Shown here: piece after piece, positions 21,580 through 29,412 of the stretch
How positions within the stretch are numbered: position 1 is the stretch's first letter
Layout: the number at the start of each line of letters is the position of its first letter
From: Actinomadura coerulea
Lineage (GTDB): Bacteria > Actinomycetota > Actinomycetes > Streptosporangiales > Streptosporangiaceae
DNA: 64,000 nucleotides
Reading direction: 5' to 3'
Assembly: GCF_014208105.1 (NCBI RefSeq)
Contig: NZ_JACHMQ010000001.1
Span: forward strand, 496,001 to 560,000
Notes under the pieces: model-generated
What the model saw: the letters and a program-made list of their open reading frames with translations, nothing else
Told to the model about the DNA's origin: nothing
Database searches by the model: none
Made by a program: the position numbers and the translations under genes

Positions 21580-22695
21580 TCAGTCGAGGATCGAGGTGAG
21601 GGGGGTGTACGGCAGGCCGTGGGCCTCGGCGACGTGGTCGTAGACGAGCGCGCCGGCGTGGGCGTTGAGGCCGCGGGCGAGGGACGCGTCGGCGTGCAGC
21701 GCCTGACGCCAGCCCTTGTCGGCGATCTGGACGGCGTAGGGGAGCGTCACGCCGGTCAGGGCGTAGGTGGAGGTGTTGGGGACGGAACCGGGCATGTTCG
21801 CGACGCAGTAGAACGTCGAGCCGTGTACCCGGTAGGTGGGGTCGGCGTGCGTGGTGGGGCGGGAGTCCTCGAAGCAGCCGCCCTGGTCGATGGCGATGTC
21901 CACCAGCACCGAGCCGGTCTTCATCCGGGACACCAGCTCGTTGGAGATCAGCTTGGGCGCCCGCGCGCCCGGGATGAGCACGGCGCCGATGACGAGGTCG
22001 GCGGCGCGGGCCTGCTGCTCGATCGTGTAGGCGCTGGACACCAGCGTCCGCAGGCGGCCCTGGTAGACGGCGTCGATCTCGCGCAGCCGGTCGACGTCGA
22101 CGTCGAGGACGGTGACGTCCGCGCCCATGCCGACGGCGATCTGCGCGGCGTTGAGGCCGGACACGCCTCCGCCGATGACGACGACCTTGGCGGGCGCGAC
22201 CCCGGGCACGCCGCCCGGCAGGACGCCGCGCCCCCCGTTGAACGACATCAGGTTGTAGGCGCCGACCTGCGGGGCGAGCCGTCCGGCGACCTCGGACATG
22301 GGGGCGAGCAGCGGCAGGGAGCGGTCCGGGAGCTGGACCGTCTCGTAGGCGATCGCGGTGACGCCGGCCGCCAGGAGCGCGTCGGTGCACTCGCGGGACG
22401 CGGCCAGGTGCAGGTAGGTGAACAGGACCTGGCCCTCGCGCATCCGGTGGTACTCCGGCGCGATCGGCTCCTTCACCTTGAGGATCAGCTCGCCCTCGGC
22501 CCAGACCTCGTCCGGGCCGTCGAGGATCTTGGCGCCCGCGGCGGCGAAGTCGTCGTCGGGGATCGCCGAGCCGGTCCCGGCGCCCCGCTCCACGAACACC
22601 TCGTGGCCGTGCCGGGTGAGCTCGTGGGCCCCCGCCGGGGTGATCGCCACCCGGTACTCGTGGTTCTTGACCTCTCGTGGGACACCGATCTTCAC
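21580..22695 (-). CDS. ald: Alanine dehydrogenase
   Basis: NAD-dependent L-alanine dehydrogenase (pyruvate + NH4+ + NADH to alanine), 371 residues, the standard length. The N-terminus [19 protein letters not shown] is diagnostic. The pyruvate-binding Lys lies in ILKVKEPI near residue 75 and the catalytic His in [10 protein letters not shown] near residue 96. The Rossmann segment [17 protein letters not shown] starts near residue 170. The GTG at 22695 has a GAGGAG site 6 bases upstream. Two direct repeats, CACTGTGT at 22771 and 22802, lie in the promoter region and may bind an Lrp/AsnC-type AldR, although no such regulator gene is next to it. The enzyme links nitrogen assimilation and redox balance, in keeping with glnA2/glnE elsewhere in the window. 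Confidence 0.95.
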   Translation of the reverse strand: MKIGVPREVKNHEYRVAITPAGAHELTRHGHEVFVERGAGTGSAIPDDDFAAAGAKILDGPDEVWAEGELILKVKEPIAPEYHRMREGQVLFTYLHLAASRECTDALLAAGVTAIAYETVQLPDRSLPLLAPMSEVAGRLAPQVGAYNLMSFNGGRGVLPGGVPGVAPAKVVVIGGGVSGLNAAQIAVGMGADVTVLDVDVDRLREIDAVYQGRLRTLVSSAYTIEQQARAADLVIGAVLIPGARAPKLISNELVSRMKTGSVLVDIAIDQGGCFEDSRPTTHADPTYRVHGSTFYCVANMPGSVPNTSTYALTGVTLPYAVQIADKGWRQALHADASLARGLNAHAGALVYDHVAEAHGLPYTPLTSILD

Positions 22696-22770
22696 CGGGA
22701 GCTCCTCTGTCAACGCTGACCAGGATGTACGCCTCCAGCGTGCGGGGCGGCGGCGATGCCCGGCTATGCG

Positions 22771-22809
22771 CACTGTGTCAAGGCATCGAGCCTTTCGACG
22801 ACACTGTGT
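22771..22809 (-). promoter_or_regulatory. Direct repeats in the alanine dehydrogenase promoter
   Basis: On the minus strand CTTTACACAGTGTCG and CTTGACACAGTGCGC are two copies of one motif, 31 bp apart (three helical turns). The second contains a TTGACA that could be a -35 box. Phased repeats suit an Lrp/AsnC-family oligomer such as AldR. Confidence 0.45.
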
Positions 22810-22860
22810 AAAGAGCGCCCCAAGGCGGCGCGGGGAGCGCGTCCGTTGGAGCGGTCCGGG

Positions 22861-24042
22861 CTACGGGGCGCCCCGGGGCAGCCACTCGTCGGCGATCGCG
22901 ACGGTCAGCTGCTCCAGCAGCGGGCCCGCGCGGCGGACGCGGCGCTCGTCGTCCGGCTCGATGTCGGCCAGCGCGTACGCCGCCTGGATCCGCGCCTTGC
23001 GCAGCTGCTCGCCGGTGAGGCCCCGGCGGCCCGCCACCGCGACGACCGGCGCGCCGGCGCGGGCGGCGGCGCGGGCGACGTGCACCGGCGCGCTGCCCCG
23101 CAGCGAGCGGGTGTCGAGGACACCTTCCCCGGTGACGACCAGGCGGGCGCCGCGCGCCTTCTCCGCGAAGCCCAGCAGGTCGAGCATCAGGGCCGGGCCG
23201 GGCTCGATCGTCGCGCCGAGGAAGGTGAGCGCGGCGAACCCGACGCCGCCCGCCGTCCCGGCGCCGGGCAGGTCGCGGGCCGCCCTGCGGGCCGCCGCCT
23301 CGGCCAGGTCGGCCCACCGGCGCAGGCCCGCGTCCAGCAGCCGCACCTCGTCGCGGTTCGCGCCGCGGCGCGGCCCGTCCACCGCGGCGGCGCCGGTGCG
23401 GCCGAGGAGCGGGCCCGCGGAGTCGGCCGCCACCACCACCTCTATGCCCGACATGTCGGGCAGGCCGCGCAGGTCGAGGGCGTGCAGCGAGCGCAGCGCC
23501 GCCCCGCCGGGCGGCAGGTCCTTGCCGAGCGCGTCCAGCAGCCGCCCGCCGAGCCCCTGGACGAGGCCCGCGCCGCCGTCGGTGCACGCGCCGCCGCCGA
23601 GGCCGAGGACGATCCGCCGTGCGCCGAGCCGGACGGCGTGGGCGAGCAGCTGGCCCGTGCCGACGCTGGAGGCGGTGAGCGGGCGCGGGCGGCCGCCGGG
23701 TAGCCGCCGCAGCCCGGACGCCTCCGCCAGCTCGACCACCGCGCTGGTGCCGTTCAGCGCCAGCCGCGCCGTCACCGGGCGGCCGGTGGGCCCGCACACC
23801 TCGACCTCGACGCGCCGCCACCCGGCGGTCACCGCGGCCTCGACGGTCCCGTCGCCGCCGTCGGCGACGGGAAGCTCCACCAGCGCGACGTCGGGACGCG
23901 CACGGCGCAGCCCGGCGGCGAGATGCCGCGCCGCCCGCGCGGCGGTCAGCGCTCCCGGGAACCTGTCAGGCGCCAGCAGGACGTGACTTGGCGGGGACGG
24001 GTGGGAGGGAGAGTCCGCGGACACCACAGCCACGCCTTTCAC
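22861..24042 (-). CDS. glxK: Glycerate kinase (GlxK type)
   Basis: A 393-residue glycerate kinase of the type II (GarK/GlxK) family, which phosphorylates D-glycerate with ATP. Family blocks are an N-terminal [18 protein letters not shown] (usually APDSFKGSLSA), [30 protein letters not shown] near residue 150 and the C-terminal [15 protein letters not shown]. The Phe-Pro-Gly in place of Phe-Lys-Gly in the first block is a small departure at a phosphate-binding loop. The start is uncertain: the GTG at 24042 has no clear ribosome site and several GTGs follow within the first ten codons. Length is about 15 residues above the E. coli enzyme, which fits a slightly later start. Confidence 0.9.
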   Translation of the reverse strand: MKGVAVVSADSPSHPSPPSHVLLAPDRFPGALTAARAARHLAAGLRRARPDVALVELPVADGGDGTVEAAVTAGWRRVEVEVCGPTGRPVTARLALNGTSAVVELAEASGLRRLPGGRPRPLTASSVGTGQLLAHAVRLGARRIVLGLGGGACTDGGAGLVQGLGGRLLDALGKDLPPGGAALRSLHALDLRGLPDMSGIEVVVAADSAGPLLGRTGAAAVDGPRRGANRDEVRLLDAGLRRWADLAEAAARRAARDLPGAGTAGGVGFAALTFLGATIEPGPALMLDLLGFAEKARGARLVVTGEGVLDTRSLRGSAPVHVARAAARAGAPVVAVAGRRGLTGEQLRKARIQAAYALADIEPDDERRVRRAGPLLEQLTVAIADEWLPRGAP

Positions 24043-24166
24043 GCCGGGGGGTAAGGCCCTTCCTTCTGCTTACGCCATGCCGACACTATTTGACACCCGC
24101 AAGGGCCTCCGGGACCTACAAACGGGCGAGTTGCGTCGCGGAGCGGTCACCGTGCGTCCGTGTTTC

Positions 24167-24194
24167 CCCGGGGCGCCCGCGCGGGCGCCCCGGG
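24167..24194 (-). terminator. Perfect 28-bp palindrome after the purine permease gene
   Basis: CCCGGGGCGCCCGC (24167-24180) is followed directly by its reverse complement (24181-24194). It starts 7 bp past the stop of the minus-strand NCS2 permease gene, a natural position for a terminator. There is no T tract. Confidence 0.65.
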
Positions 24195-24200
24195 CGGGGG

Positions 24201-25646
24201 TCATCCGACGCCGAGCCACTCCTCGATGGGGTGGATGGCGAAGAAGACCACGAACAGGGCGGCCACGATCCACAGGGCGGGGGAGATCTCGCGGATCTTC
24301 CCGCGCGTGGCCTTGATGACCACGTAGCCGACGATGCCCATGCCCAGCCCGGTGGTGATCGAGAAGGTGAAGGGCATCAGCACGATGGTGAGGAACGCCG
24401 GAATCGTGATCTCCAGGTCGTTCCAGTCGACCTTGGCGACCTGCGTCATCATCAGCGCGCCGACCACGACCAGGGCGGGCGCCGCGGCCTGCGCCGGGAC
24501 GGTCGCCGCCAGCGGGGTGAGGAACAGCGTCACCGCGAACAGCGCGCCCGTGGCGATGTTGGCCAGGCCGGTGCGGGCGCCCTCGCCGACGCCCGCCGCC
24601 GACTCGACGAACACCGTGTTCGCCGACGAGCTGGTGAGCCCGCCGAACGCGGCGGACAGCCCGTCCACCGACAGGATCCGGCCGAGGCGGGGCACCTCGC
24701 CCTTCTCGCTCACCAGGCCCGCCTCGTCGCTGATGCCGAGGATCGTCCCCATCGCGTCGAAGAACCCCGACAGCACCAGCGTGAACAGCACGACCAGCGC
24801 GGTGATCACTCCGGCCCGGGCGAACCCGCCGAACAGGGAGATCTGCCCGAACAGCCCGAAGTCGGGGGCGGCGAAAAGCTTGTCGGGCATGTCCGGGGTG
24901 ACCACGCCCCAGCCGCCCTTCTTGACGGACGCGTTCTCCTGGATGAGCACGGCCCCGACCGTCCCGGCGACGATGCTGATCAGGATCGCGCCGGGCACCC
25001 GCCGCACGTACAGGACGATCATCAGAACCAGGGTGGCCGCGAACACCAGCGCCGGCCACGTCTCCAGCCGGCCGCCCGTCCCGAGCGACAGCGGCGGGCT
25101 CGTGGCGCTGGAGGTGACGAACCCGGCGTCGTAGAGGCCGACCAGCGCGATGAACGCGCCGATCCCGACCGCGATCGCGTGCTTGAGCGCCAGCGGGATC
25201 GAGTTCATGATCCGCTCGCGCACGCCGGTGACCGCCAGCAGCACGATGACCACGCCCTCGATCACCACGAGGCCCATCGCCTCCGGCCAGGTCATCACCG
25301 GCGCCGCCTGGAAGGCCACGACCGCGTTGATGCCGAGGCCCGCGGCGAGCGCCAGCGGCGCGTTCCCCACCAGGCCCATGATCACCGTGGTGACCGCGGC
25401 GGACAGCGCCGTCATCGTGGTCAGCTGCGGGATCGACAGGGTCGCCTGGTTGACGTCCTTCGCCCCGCCGAGGATGAGCGGGTTCAGCAGGATGATGTAG
25501 GCCATCGCGAAGAACGTGGTCACGCCGCCGCGCAGCTCGCGCGGGACGGTGGTGCCGCGCGCGGTCAGTTCGAACAGCCGCTCCAGCGGCCCGCGCCCGC
25601 TCGCCAGTGGTGAATCGTCGGCCGGTTCGGCCTGGGTCTTGGACAT
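24201..25646 (-). CDS. NCS2-family purine permease (AzgA-like)
   Basis: A 481-residue permease with 13-14 helices in the AzgA/GhxP branch of the NCS2 family, which import guanine, hypoxanthine or adenine with protons. Diagnostic blocks are ELRGGVTTFFAMAYIILLNP at the N-terminus, AGLGINAVVAF, LSGFFDAMGTILGISDEAG, and the substrate-binding SSSANTVFVESAAGVGEGARTGL in two parts. The ATG at 25646 (MSKTQAEPADD) has a GGAG site 8 bases upstream; in-frame codons up to 25694 are less likely. It is divergent from a stand-alone PucR-type helix-turn-helix gene, a family that controls purine use, which supports a purine substrate. A perfect palindrome follows the stop. Confidence 0.92.
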   Translation of the reverse strand: MSKTQAEPADDSPLASGRGPLERLFELTARGTTVPRELRGGVTTFFAMAYIILLNPLILGGAKDVNQATLSIPQLTTMTALSAAVTTVIMGLVGNAPLALAAGLGINAVVAFQAAPVMTWPEAMGLVVIEGVVIVLLAVTGVRERIMNSIPLALKHAIAVGIGAFIALVGLYDAGFVTSSATSPPLSLGTGGRLETWPALVFAATLVLMIVLYVRRVPGAILISIVAGTVGAVLIQENASVKKGGWGVVTPDMPDKLFAAPDFGLFGQISLFGGFARAGVITALVVLFTLVLSGFFDAMGTILGISDEAGLVSEKGEVPRLGRILSVDGLSAAFGGLTSSSANTVFVESAAGVGEGARTGLANIATGALFAVTLFLTPLAATVPAQAAAPALVVVGALMMTQVAKVDWNDLEITIPAFLTIVLMPFTFSITTGLGMGIVGYVVIKATRGKIREISPALWIVAALFVVFFAIHPIEEWLGVG

Positions 25647-25812
25647 GACGGGCGCTCCGCTTTCAGCAGCATGGTGTTCGGAAACGGCGTGCACAGGGTA
25701 GCCGTCCGGGACCCGGGTGAGGCCAGAGGGCCGCGCGAAGAGATGTCGGCGGGACGTGATTCGCGGCCTTCGCAGCGTGACGGGGGTGATGCGCCGCCTA
25801 TAGCCTGCCCTG

Positions 25813-26148
25813 GTGCGAATGCGAGACTCCGCCGGGGCGACCGCCCTGGACTCCTACGCGTGGCTGCTGGCGTCCGTCCCGGAGCGGACGCGGTCGTCCT
25901 TCCGCGCGCGGATGCTCGGCCCCCTGGAGGAGTACGACAGCACCAGGCAGGCCGATCTCGTGCACACGCTGGAGGTCTTCCTGTCCTGCTCGGGCTCCTG
26001 GAGCCGCACCGCGACGCGGCTGCACGTCCATGTGAACACGCTTCGGTACCGAATCCGGCGAATCGAGGACCTCACCGGTCGGGATCTCGGCAGACTTGAA
26101 GACCGAGTCGACTTCTTCCTCGCCCTGCGCGCGGCGAGCACCTTGTAG
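25813..26148 (+). CDS. Stand-alone PucR C-terminal helix-turn-helix protein
   Basis: A 111-residue protein that is essentially only the C-terminal DNA-binding (HTH_30) module of PucR/CdaR-type regulators. It has a DLVHTLEVFLSCSGSWSRTA helix pair, then LHVHVNTLRYRIRRIEDLTG, the classic recognition segment, and a closing LEDRVDFFLALRA. Full-length PucR proteins have 400-550 residues with an N-terminal purine-sensing and GGDEF-like part. No such part is encoded in any frame upstream, where the divergent permease promoter sits. The GTG at 25813 has no ribosome site but follows a TATAGC box by about 8 bases, pointing to a leaderless message; ATG 25819 is an alternative. It is either a truncated regulator or a natural mini-PucR. 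Confidence 0.8.
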   Translation: MRMRDSAGATALDSYAWLLASVPERTRSSFRARMLGPLEEYDSTRQADLVHTLEVFLSCSGSWSRTATRLHVHVNTLRYRIRRIEDLTGRDLGRLEDRVDFFLALRAASTL

Positions 26149-26162
26149 GCGGTGGTCAAACG

Positions 26163-27461
26163 ATGGATCGGGAGACACTGGGGCAGCGCATTCGCGCCCT
26201 GCGGATCCGGCAGGGCGTGAGCCAGGCGCAGCTCGCCTTCCCCGAGCTGTCCGACAGTTACATCTCGCTGATCGAGAGCGACAAGCGGGTGCCGGCGCCG
26301 AGCGTCGTCGACCTGCTGGCGGCGAAGCTGAACTGCTCGGCCACCTACCTCGTCAGCGGCGTCAGCGAGGACGTCGTGGACGAGCTGCGCGTCACCCTCG
26401 ACTACGCCGAGATCGCGCTCAGCAACGGCGCGGCGGCCGAGGCGCGGGCCCGGTTCGCCGAGGTGCTCGCGAGCGCCGACGCGGTCGCGCTGCCCGACAT
26501 GCTGCACCAGGCCCGCTGGGGCCACGCGCTCGCGCTGGAGGCCGCGGGCGAGCTGGAGGAGGCGATCTCCGAGCTGACGACGCTGACCGAGCAGGCGTCC
26601 GCCGAGGCCGACCTCGACCACTGGGCCAAGGTGCACGTCGCGCTGAGCCGCTGCCTGCGCGAGCGCGGCGACATCAGCGCGGGCGTGGAGGCCGCCGAGA
26701 CCGCGCTGCGGCACCTCGTCGCCACCGGCGCCGACTCCACCGACGCCGCCGTGGACCTCGGCGCGGCGCTGCTGTCGGCGTTCATCGAGCGCGGCGACCT
26801 CGTCCGGGCCCGCCAGCTCGCCGCCCAGCTCGTCGAGCGCGCCGAGCGGATCGGCAGCCCCCGCGCGCGCATGGTCGCCTACTGGGAGGCCGCCTACGTC
26901 GCGGAGATCCGCGGCGAGTACGACGACGGCGTCTCGCTCGCCGAGCGGGCCCTGATGCTGGCCGGCGACGGCGAGGACCCCCGCAACCTCAACCGGCTCC
27001 GCGTCATCTACGCGGGCCTGCTGCTGCGGGCCAAGCCCGACCAGGCCGCCCGCGCCCGCGAGCTGCTCGCCCGGGTGCGCGGCGAGATCAGCGCCAGCTC
27101 CTCCGGCGAGATCGACGTGGCCTGGTGCCTGACCGAGCTCGCCCGCGCCGAGACCGCGCTCGGCCGCCCCGCCGAGGCGGTGGCGCTCGCCGAGGAGGCC
27201 CTGGACCTGCTCGGGGACGCCCCGCGCCGCGCCACCGCCGGGGCGCTGACCGTGCTCGGCGAGGCCTCGGTGCGGCTCGGCCGGCACGACCGCGCGGTCG
27301 AGGTGCTGACCCGGGCCGCGACCTGCCTGGAGGAGATGGAGTCCTCCCGGGAGGCCGCGCAGGCGTGGTTCGACCTCGCCGAGGTGCTGGCCGGGACGGG
27401 GACCTCCGACGGGCCCCGGATGGCCGCCTACCGCCGCGCCCTGACCTGCGTGGGGGTCTGA
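26163..27461 (+). CDS. XRE-family HTH regulator with TPR repeats
   Basis: A 432-residue regulator. Residues 5-65 form an XRE/Cro helix-turn-helix (LGQRIRALRIRQGVSQAQLA ... YISLIESDKRVPAP). The remainder is an all-helical solenoid of tetratricopeptide-like repeats rich in Ala, Leu and Glu, from about residue 75 to the end. This arrangement resembles the RRNPP-like or actinobacterial XRE-TPR sensors, where the TPR part binds a peptide, another small ligand or a partner. No peptide gene is evident next to it. It lies 14 bp after the mini-PucR gene on the same strand and could share its transcript. The ATG at 26163 has only a weak ribosome site. Confidence 0.88.
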   Translation: MDRETLGQRIRALRIRQGVSQAQLAFPELSDSYISLIESDKRVPAPSVVDLLAAKLNCSATYLVSGVSEDVVDELRVTLDYAEIALSNGAAAEARARFAEVLASADAVALPDMLHQARWGHALALEAAGELEEAISELTTLTEQASAEADLDHWAKVHVALSRCLRERGDISAGVEAAETALRHLVATGADSTDAAVDLGAALLSAFIERGDLVRARQLAAQLVERAERIGSPRARMVAYWEAAYVAEIRGEYDDGVSLAERALMLAGDGEDPRNLNRLRVIYAGLLLRAKPDQAARARELLARVRGEISASSSGEIDVAWCLTELARAETALGRPAEAVALAEEALDLLGDAPRRATAGALTVLGEASVRLGRHDRAVEVLTRAATCLEEMESSREAAQAWFDLAEVLAGTGTSDGPRMAAYRRALTCVGV

Positions 27462-27544
27462 TCGGACCGTTCCGGCCGAACCGTTTCGCGCTCCGCCGCG
27501 TCCATGAATAATGCTGCGGTCGGTGTGAGATGGGGGAGTTCTTC

Positions 27545-28666
27545 GTGTTCGGTGTTGTTCGGCCCTGCCGTCATGTTCTGTGCGGATCCCTGTTCAAGGA
27601 CTGGATGGCCCACCTGTGCGGGCTGTGCCTGACGCTGCGGGCCGAGCACGGCCAGGCCGCGCGGCTCGTCACCAACTACGACGGGCTGCTGGTGTCGGTG
27701 CTGGTGGAGGCGCAGGCCCCGGAGTTGTCGCCGCGCCGCAAGGCCGGGCCGTGCGCCCTGCGCGGGATGAGGACCGCCGAGGTCGTCACCGCGCGGGCGC
27801 AGGGCGCGCAGCTCGCCGCGGCCGCGTCCCTGCTGCTCGCCGCGGGCAAGACGCGCGACCACGTGGCCGACGGCGACGGGCCCTACGCGCGCCGGCTCGT
27901 GGCCGCCGCGGCCGGACGGACGGCCGACCGGTGGGACGCCGCGGGCGGCCGCACGGGCGCCGCCGTCGGGTTCGACCCGGCGGTGCTGCGCGACGCCGTC
28001 GCCCGGCAGCCGCTCCTGGAGGCGGCCCCCGGCCTCGGGCTCCTGGATCTGACCGAGCCGACCGAGACGGCGGTCGCCGCCGTGTTCGCGCACACGGCCG
28101 TCCTGGCGGGCAAGGAGGGCAACACCGAGACGCTCGCCGAGGCGGGCCGCTTCTTCGGGCGCCTCGCCCACCTCATCGACGCCGTCGAGGACCTCGCCGA
28201 GGACGAGGCGGCGGGCGCGTACAACCCGCTCCTCGCGACCGGCACCACCCTCGACGAGGCCCGCCGGCACGCCGACGACGCGCTGCACGGGCTGCGGCTC
28301 GCGCTCGCCGAGCTGGAGCTGGAGAGGCCGCGCCTCGTCCGGGCCCTGCTGGACCGCGAGGCGGGGCGCTCGGTCGGGCGGGCCTTCGCCGCCCCCGCGG
28401 ACCTGGCCAGGCGGGGGCCGCGGCCCCCGCGCCCCGGCTGGCCGATCCCGTGCTTCACCGGGACGCTCGTCTGCGCCACCTGCGGGATCTTCCAGCCCGA
28501 GTGGAGCGACCACCACGGCGACTCCTGCGACGACCGCTGCTGGTGCACCCGGCACCTCGACGGCTGCGACGGCGGCGGCTGCGACGGGAGCTGCTGCGAC
28601 TGCTGCAACTGCTGTGACTGCTGCGACTCGTGCGACTGCTGCGGCTGCGACTGCGGGTGCAACTGA
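27545..28666 (+). CDS. DUF5685-family protein with cysteine-saturated C-terminal tail
   Basis: A 373-residue cytoplasmic protein. The N-terminus (RPCRHVLCG, then HLCGLCLTLR with a CxxC) and the body with HLIDAVEDLAEDEAAGAYNPL match the actinobacterial DUF5685 family. The conserved Asp/Glu/Asn residues of the body recall all-alpha isoprenoid-synthase-like folds; this is only a resemblance. The final 46 residues contain 19 cysteines spaced with Asp and Gly (C-C-D-C-C-N-C-C-D-C-C pattern), preceded by a CATCG pair, an obvious candidate metal or Fe-S cluster-binding tail. The GTG at 27545 has a GGGGGAG site 6 bases upstream. The ATG at 27530 would extend it by 5 residues without one. It is not obviously co-transcribed with the copper genes 110 bp downstream, but the pairing is suggestive. 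Confidence 0.8.
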   Translation: MFGVVRPCRHVLCGSLFKDWMAHLCGLCLTLRAEHGQAARLVTNYDGLLVSVLVEAQAPELSPRRKAGPCALRGMRTAEVVTARAQGAQLAAAASLLLAAGKTRDHVADGDGPYARRLVAAAAGRTADRWDAAGGRTGAAVGFDPAVLRDAVARQPLLEAAPGLGLLDLTEPTETAVAAVFAHTAVLAGKEGNTETLAEAGRFFGRLAHLIDAVEDLAEDEAAGAYNPLLATGTTLDEARRHADDALHGLRLALAELELERPRLVRALLDREAGRSVGRAFAAPADLARRGPRPPRPGWPIPCFTGTLVCATCGIFQPEWSDHHGDSCDDRCWCTRHLDGCDGGGCDGSCCDCCNCCDCCDSCDCCGCDCGCN

Positions 28667-28776
28667 CCGGCGCCGCCCCTCCCGGCCCGCCGCCGTCGCG
28701 GACCCGGGACGTGTCATGGCGGCGGGCTCAGTAGGGTAGACGGAGCCCTTCGACTCACTAGAGAACCCGGCCCTCC

Positions 28777-29412
28777 ATGAACATGCTCAAGTCCCGCCGG
28801 CCCCTGCGCCGCCTCGGTCTGATCGCCGCCGCCGCGCTCGCCTTCGGCGCCTTCACCGCGCCGCCCGCGATGGCGCACACGAAGCTGGTCGGCAGCACGC
28901 CCGAGAAGGGCAAGCCGGCGGACGCGGTCACCGAGGTCACGCTGGTCTTCAGCGACAAGATCAGCCTGGCGAAGGTCGTCGTCAGCGACGGGAAGAAGAA
29001 GGAGTTCCAGGCGGGCGCCGCCGAGCGCGCCGGGACCAAGGTCACGCAGAAGCTGTCCGGGCCGCTGCCCGCCGGCTCCTACACGGTCGCCTACCGGGTC
29101 GTCGGCGAGGACGGACACCCGATCGAGGGGAACGACCTGACGTTCAGAGTGACCGGTGGCGGCGCCGAGGGCGCCGCGCCCGCGCCCACCGCGGGCGGGG
29201 TCGGCGCCGAGGAGCAGACCGGCCCGGCCGCCAACTCCGACGAGCAGCCGCTCAAGGCCGACCAGGAGAAGAACGAGGCCGAGGAGGACTCCGGCTCGGG
29301 CATGCTGCTGTGGGTGCTGATCATCGGCGGCCTGCTCGTCGGCGTCGGCATCGGCGTGGCCATCGTGTTCCGCGCCAAGCGCAAGCACCAGGCGGCAACC
29401 GGCGGTGAGTAA
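28777..29412 (+). CDS. copC: CopC-domain copper-binding protein, membrane-anchored
   Basis: A 211-residue exported protein. The Sec signal ends at AMA, leaving His as the first mature residue (HTKLVGSTPEKG), the N-terminal His ligand of CopC Cu(II) sites. A further His in GEDGHPIEGNDLTFRV completes the typical site. The CopC beta-sandwich spans residues about 33-127, then a Pro/Ala/Glu-rich linker, a TM helix at about residues 178-200 and a basic tail, so it is anchored outside the membrane. The Met-rich Cu(I) site of proteobacterial CopC is absent. It overlaps the copD-ctaG gene by 8 bp and belongs with it in copper uptake or delivery to cytochrome oxidase. Confidence 0.92.
   Translation: MNMLKSRRPLRRLGLIAAAALAFGAFTAPPAMAHTKLVGSTPEKGKPADAVTEVTLVFSDKISLAKVVVSDGKKKEFQAGAAERAGTKVTQKLSGPLPAGSYTVAYRVVGEDGHPIEGNDLTFRVTGGGAEGAAPAPTAGGVGAEEQTGPAANSDEQPLKADQEKNEAEEDSGSGMLLWVLIIGGLLVGVGIGVAIVFRAKRKHQAATGGE

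Noticed and set aside
28528..28666. The cysteine tail of the DUF5685 protein as a frameshift or repeat artefact
   Set aside because: The frame is continuous from the conserved body, codons vary between TGC and TGT, and Asp/Gly/Asn spacers are regular, so it is a coding feature.
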